The notes beneath the pieces were generated by a model. That model had not been told where the DNA came from. It was given only the letters and a program-made list of their open reading frames with translations, and did no database searches. Of a DNA stretch of 64,000 nt, positions 61,918-64,000 are shown one piece after another. The DNA is from Flavobacterium salmonis (GTDB taxonomy: Bacteria > Bacteroidota > Bacteroidia > Flavobacteriales > Flavobacteriaceae): the NCBI RefSeq assembly GCF_903819435.1, contig NZ_CAIJDP010000090.1, positions 186,001 through 250,000 of the forward strand, given 5' to 3'. The translations under genes were made by a program, and so were the position numbers. Positions within the stretch are counted from its first letter, which is position 1, and every line of letters begins with the position of its first letter.

Positions 61918-61938
61918 ATGGTTTTATGTTAATTTTCA

Positions 61939-61946
61939 CAAAAATA
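61939..61946 (-). promoter_or_regulatory. Putative -7 element for the DUF4190 gene
   Basis: TATTTTTG on the minus strand fits TAnnTTTG, 21 bases before the ATG at 61917. No -33 match is seen. Confidence 0.35.
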
Positions 61947-62080
61947 GAGAAACGAAAATTCGAAACCCCTACAGTACCACAAAGTTATTAACATTTAAAA
62001 AGTAATTTTCTCACTAACTTAATTATTGTTAAAATACCCTTGTTACATTCTGATATATGTTCATAGAAAAAAGCAAAAAC

Positions 62081-62317
62081 CTATTTTAAAGGCTTTGGAT
62101 ATTGTTTTTTAATATTCCGAATCAGTTCTTCCAGTCCGTTTAATTTTAATTCATAAATAAGTTGCAATTGCTGCCCTAATTCTCCTTTTGGAAAACCCTT
62201 ATTATGATACCAAACTACATAATATTCGGGTAAATCAATTAAAAAACGGCCTTCATATTTCCCAAAGGGCATTTTGGTATGAGCTAATTTTATAAGAAGT
62301 TTTTTGTCTTGTTCCAT
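62081..62317 (-). CDS. DUF3820 family protein
   Basis: This 78-residue soluble protein matches the short DUF3820 pattern: TKMPFGKYEGRFLIDLPEYYVVWYHNKGFP (about 14-43), where MPFGKYxGxxxxDLPxxYxxW is the family core. The same fold element appears in some exonuclease accessory regions, so nucleic-acid contact is possible, but the function is unknown. It stands alone behind the terminator of the OsmC unit. Confidence 0.85.
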   Translation of the reverse strand: MEQDKKLLIKLAHTKMPFGKYEGRFLIDLPEYYVVWYHNKGFPKGELGQQLQLIYELKLNGLEELIRNIKKQYPKPLK

Positions 62318-62330
62318 TTTAAAAAGAAAA

Positions 62331-62363
62331 GAAGCAAGAAAAAAATACTTCTTTTCTTGCTTC
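62331..62363 (-). terminator. Rho-independent terminator after the OsmC gene
   Basis: GAAGCAAGAAAA (62331-62342) and TTTTCTTGCTTC (62352-62363) form a 12-bp stem with a nine-base loop. On the minus strand T-rich DNA follows, 21 bases after the OsmC stop. Confidence 0.75.
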
Positions 62364-62384
62364 CTTGTTTATTTAATATATTTT

Positions 62385-62786
62385 CTATTTCCAGTTGAAA
62401 GTAATTCTCTTTTCGATATCAGAATTTAAACTTAAAAAAACAGGGCAAGTCATTGCCGCTCGTTCTAAAATTGTTCTGCCCTTTTCATCTGCATTGCTTA
62501 TCAGTTCAAAAACAATTTCGATTGCTCCAATTCTTCTTGGCTCAGCGTTCATAATTTTAGTTACTTCAGCTGTCGAATCAACTAAATCTACGTTTAAATC
62601 ACGTGCTTTAATTCCCATAATAGTAAACATACAGCTGGCTAAAGCATTTGCAACTGTGTCTGTTGGAGAAAATGCCTCACCTTTACCGTTATTGTCTAGT
62701 GGTGCGTCTGAAATAATTTCACTTCCGGATTGTACATGTACAGATTTTGTTCTTAAATCGCCTAAATAGGTTACTTTTGATGTCAT
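62385..62786 (-). CDS. OsmC-family peroxide reductase
   Basis: A 133-residue cytoplasmic thiol peroxidase of the OsmC/YhfA type. The two redox cysteines are in ALASCMFTIMGIK and AAMTCPVFLSLN, spaced as in the family. Such enzymes reduce organic hydroperoxides. Its ATG overlaps the stop of the preceding gene by one base (TAATG), so translation is coupled to that periplasmic-binding-like protein, and a hairpin terminator follows. Confidence 0.9.
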   Translation of the reverse strand: MTSKVTYLGDLRTKSVHVQSGSEIISDAPLDNNGKGEAFSPTDTVANALASCMFTIMGIKARDLNVDLVDSTAEVTKIMNAEPRRIGAIEIVFELISNADEKGRTILERAAMTCPVFLSLNSDIEKRITFNWK

Positions 62787-64000
62787 TAATTTGCTACTTT
62801 TAAAGTTAAGTCTGAATCGTAATATAAAATATAAACACCTTTGTTAGCGTGTCCACCATCTTCTTTTTTATAATATTGAAATTTATTGTCAACCTGTTCT
62901 GTTGTCATTAAATCTGTTGTTTCCTGATATGTTTTTCCCTGAACCAGACGCATCATGGTATCAAACGTTACATCAAAACCGCGGGTTGCATAAGTATTTG
63001 GATTTACTTTATTTTTTAACTTGTATTCTTTTTCAAAAATCAATACAGATGATTCATCACTTTCCCGGGTAACAGACGGATACATTAATTTTAATTTCAC
63101 CAGGTTTTCAAAACTAATCTCATCTGTATCCAAAGTACTATTTGGTTCCAAAATCACCAATTGCACCTGACAAGTTCTCTGAGCGTCAATCAAAGCTTTT
63201 ATGGTTGTCTTAATCATTGCAGTATTACCTGTTTCCATTACGACATAATTTATTCTGCCCGGCACTAATAAACTTTTCAGATTGGCTACATCCAAACCTC
63301 CAGTTTCTGTTAAAGAAGCTAAGATAACTCCTTTTTGATTTTGTTTGATGTAACTGATTACAGATTCTTTTTTCTTGTCAACTACAGCTACAATATTACC
63401 GTTTTTTGAGCGCATGTAATCAAAAATAGTATTTCTAACAATGTCATTAGACGGTATTGACTGGTACAAATTACCAATTGGGTTGGCTGAATCTTTTGAC
63501 AACGGCGAAATTACAGGCACATTGTACATTCGTAATGAATTTGCCGTAGCTTCTGCATTGTTTTGATAGAATGGACCGATAACCGCATCAGCATCCTGCA
63601 ATTTATTTTGCGAAATCAAACTAGAAATATTTGATGTGCTTTTCGTTTCCTGTGAATCATAAATTGAAATATCAATAGGCAATTTTAAAACTTTTGCCGA
63701 GTCAATTGCCATCATTGCTCCTGAATAAAAATCAAGAGTCATGTTCAAAAATTTATCACTTTTAATTCGGGTAGCCGGACTTAGCGTATCATTTTGCATT
63801 TTTGCCAAATTGAAAGGCAATAGTAAAACTACCTTTTTACGCTCGTTGTTGCCTCTTTTTTTACTTAGCTCAACCACTTGCGGATCAGCAGAAACAGTTT
63901 CAGATTTTACTTTTTCAAGGATTTTTATTCCTCCGCCTGAAGGCGCTTCTTCTCTGCTCTCTACTGGTTTATCCTCAGTTTTTTCAACTGGCTGCTGTAC
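62786..64000 (-). CDS. Periplasmic-binding-protein-like protein, C-terminal part (cut by window edge)
   Basis: The frame runs open to the last base of the window, so the N-terminus lies outside. The visible 404 residues begin with a low-complexity linker rich in P, E, K and V, then a receptor-type ligand-binding domain like those of amino-acid ABC transporters: KKVVLLLPFNLAKM, DFYSGAMMAIDSAKVL, DADAVIGPFYQNNAEATANS and PVISPLSKDSANPIG. In Bacteroidota this domain often follows LysM peptidoglycan-binding repeats, which would lie beyond the edge; that part is inferred. It precedes and overlaps the OsmC gene. Confidence 0.8.
   Translation of the reverse strand, partial: VQQPVEKTEDKPVESREEAPSGGGIKILEKVKSETVSADPQVVELSKKRGNNERKKVVLLLPFNLAKMQNDTLSPATRIKSDKFLNMTLDFYSGAMMAIDSAKVLKLPIDISIYDSQETKSTSNISSLISQNKLQDADAVIGPFYQNNAEATANSLRMYNVPVISPLSKDSANPIGNLYQSIPSNDIVRNTIFDYMRSKNGNIVAVVDKKKESVISYIKQNQKGVILASLTETGGLDVANLKSLLVPGRINYVVMETGNTAMIKTTIKALIDAQRTCQVQLVILEPNSTLDTDEISFENLVKLKLMYPSVTRESDESSVLIFEKEYKLKNKVNPNTYATRGFDVTFDTMMRLVQGKTYQETTDLMTTEQVDNKFQYYKKEDGGHANKGVYILYYDSDLTLKVAN

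Noticed and set aside
62395..62769. 124-codon plus-strand frame opposite the OsmC gene
   Set aside because: It mirrors the OsmC reading frame and has no family features.
1..64000. CRISPR arrays, tRNA or rRNA genes, insertion sequences
   Set aside because: No regularly spaced repeats, cloverleaf-like spacers or transposase-like proteins were found by reading; short RNA genes could be missed by eye.

Overview
The window is AT-rich chromosomal DNA from a member of the Bacteroidota, most likely Flavobacterium or a close relative. The support is the SusC/SusD pair, SusE-like and PKD lipoproteins, the YaiO, DUF4834 and DUF4838 families, many 'MKK...' signal peptides, and repeated matches to the Bacteroidota -7 promoter element TAnnTTTG. 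No rRNA, tRNA, CRISPR array, transposase or prophage was seen. Both window edges cut a gene.

Layout. (1) 1-7.9 kb, plus strand: a surface-polymer cluster. It holds the end of a HEAT-repeat protein, a processive GT2 synthase, an LtaS/sulfatase-type phosphotransferase with a TPR tail, and a YaiO-type outer-membrane barrel, followed by a frameshifted DUF4838 gene. (2) 8-16.3 kb: a DEAD-type helicase with a DEFD motif, a lactonase and a membrane protein on the minus strand, then a BatA-like protein, a dihydroorotase homologue lacking metal ligands, DUF4870, an esterase and a membrane protein. (3) 16.3-22 kb: a metallo-beta-lactamase-fold hydrolase, an unrecognised 485-residue protein, an FMN reductase, a secreted transglutaminase-like protein and pncB. 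(4) 22.2-28 kb: topoisomerase IV parE and parC with a YhcG-type PDDEXK nuclease gene between them. (5) 28-33.4 kb: a Bcp peroxiredoxin, an endonuclease III without its iron-sulfur cysteines, two tandem TPR paralogues with duplicated two-hairpin elements, a 47-residue small ORF and an ECF sigma factor. (6) 33.6-45.4 kb, minus strand: a polysaccharide-utilisation locus (PUL) with SusC, SusD, a glycan-binding lipoprotein, two GH16 enzymes and a propeller/Y_Y_Y/LuxR one-component regulator, probably for a beta-1,3-glucan. (7) 45.5-57.2 kb: uvrA, a small membrane protein, a glycan-assembly operon (DUF4834, YfhO, GT4, flippase), an outer-membrane protein and a GNAT-like protein. (8) 57.3-64 kb, minus strand: yidC and pyrG, DUF2752 and DUF4190 proteins, DUF3820, OsmC and the C-terminal part of a periplasmic-binding-like protein.

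How the genes work together. The first cluster has the parts expected for making a polymer at the inner membrane (GT2), decorating it in the periplasm (LtaS-like) and passing it through the outer membrane (TPR plus barrel). The PUL binds, cuts and imports a beta-glucan and carries its own sensor. The rest is mostly housekeeping: DNA topology and repair, CTP synthesis, membrane insertion and oxidative defence. Many start and stop codons overlap by one base (TAATG), and strong hairpin terminators separate the transcription units.
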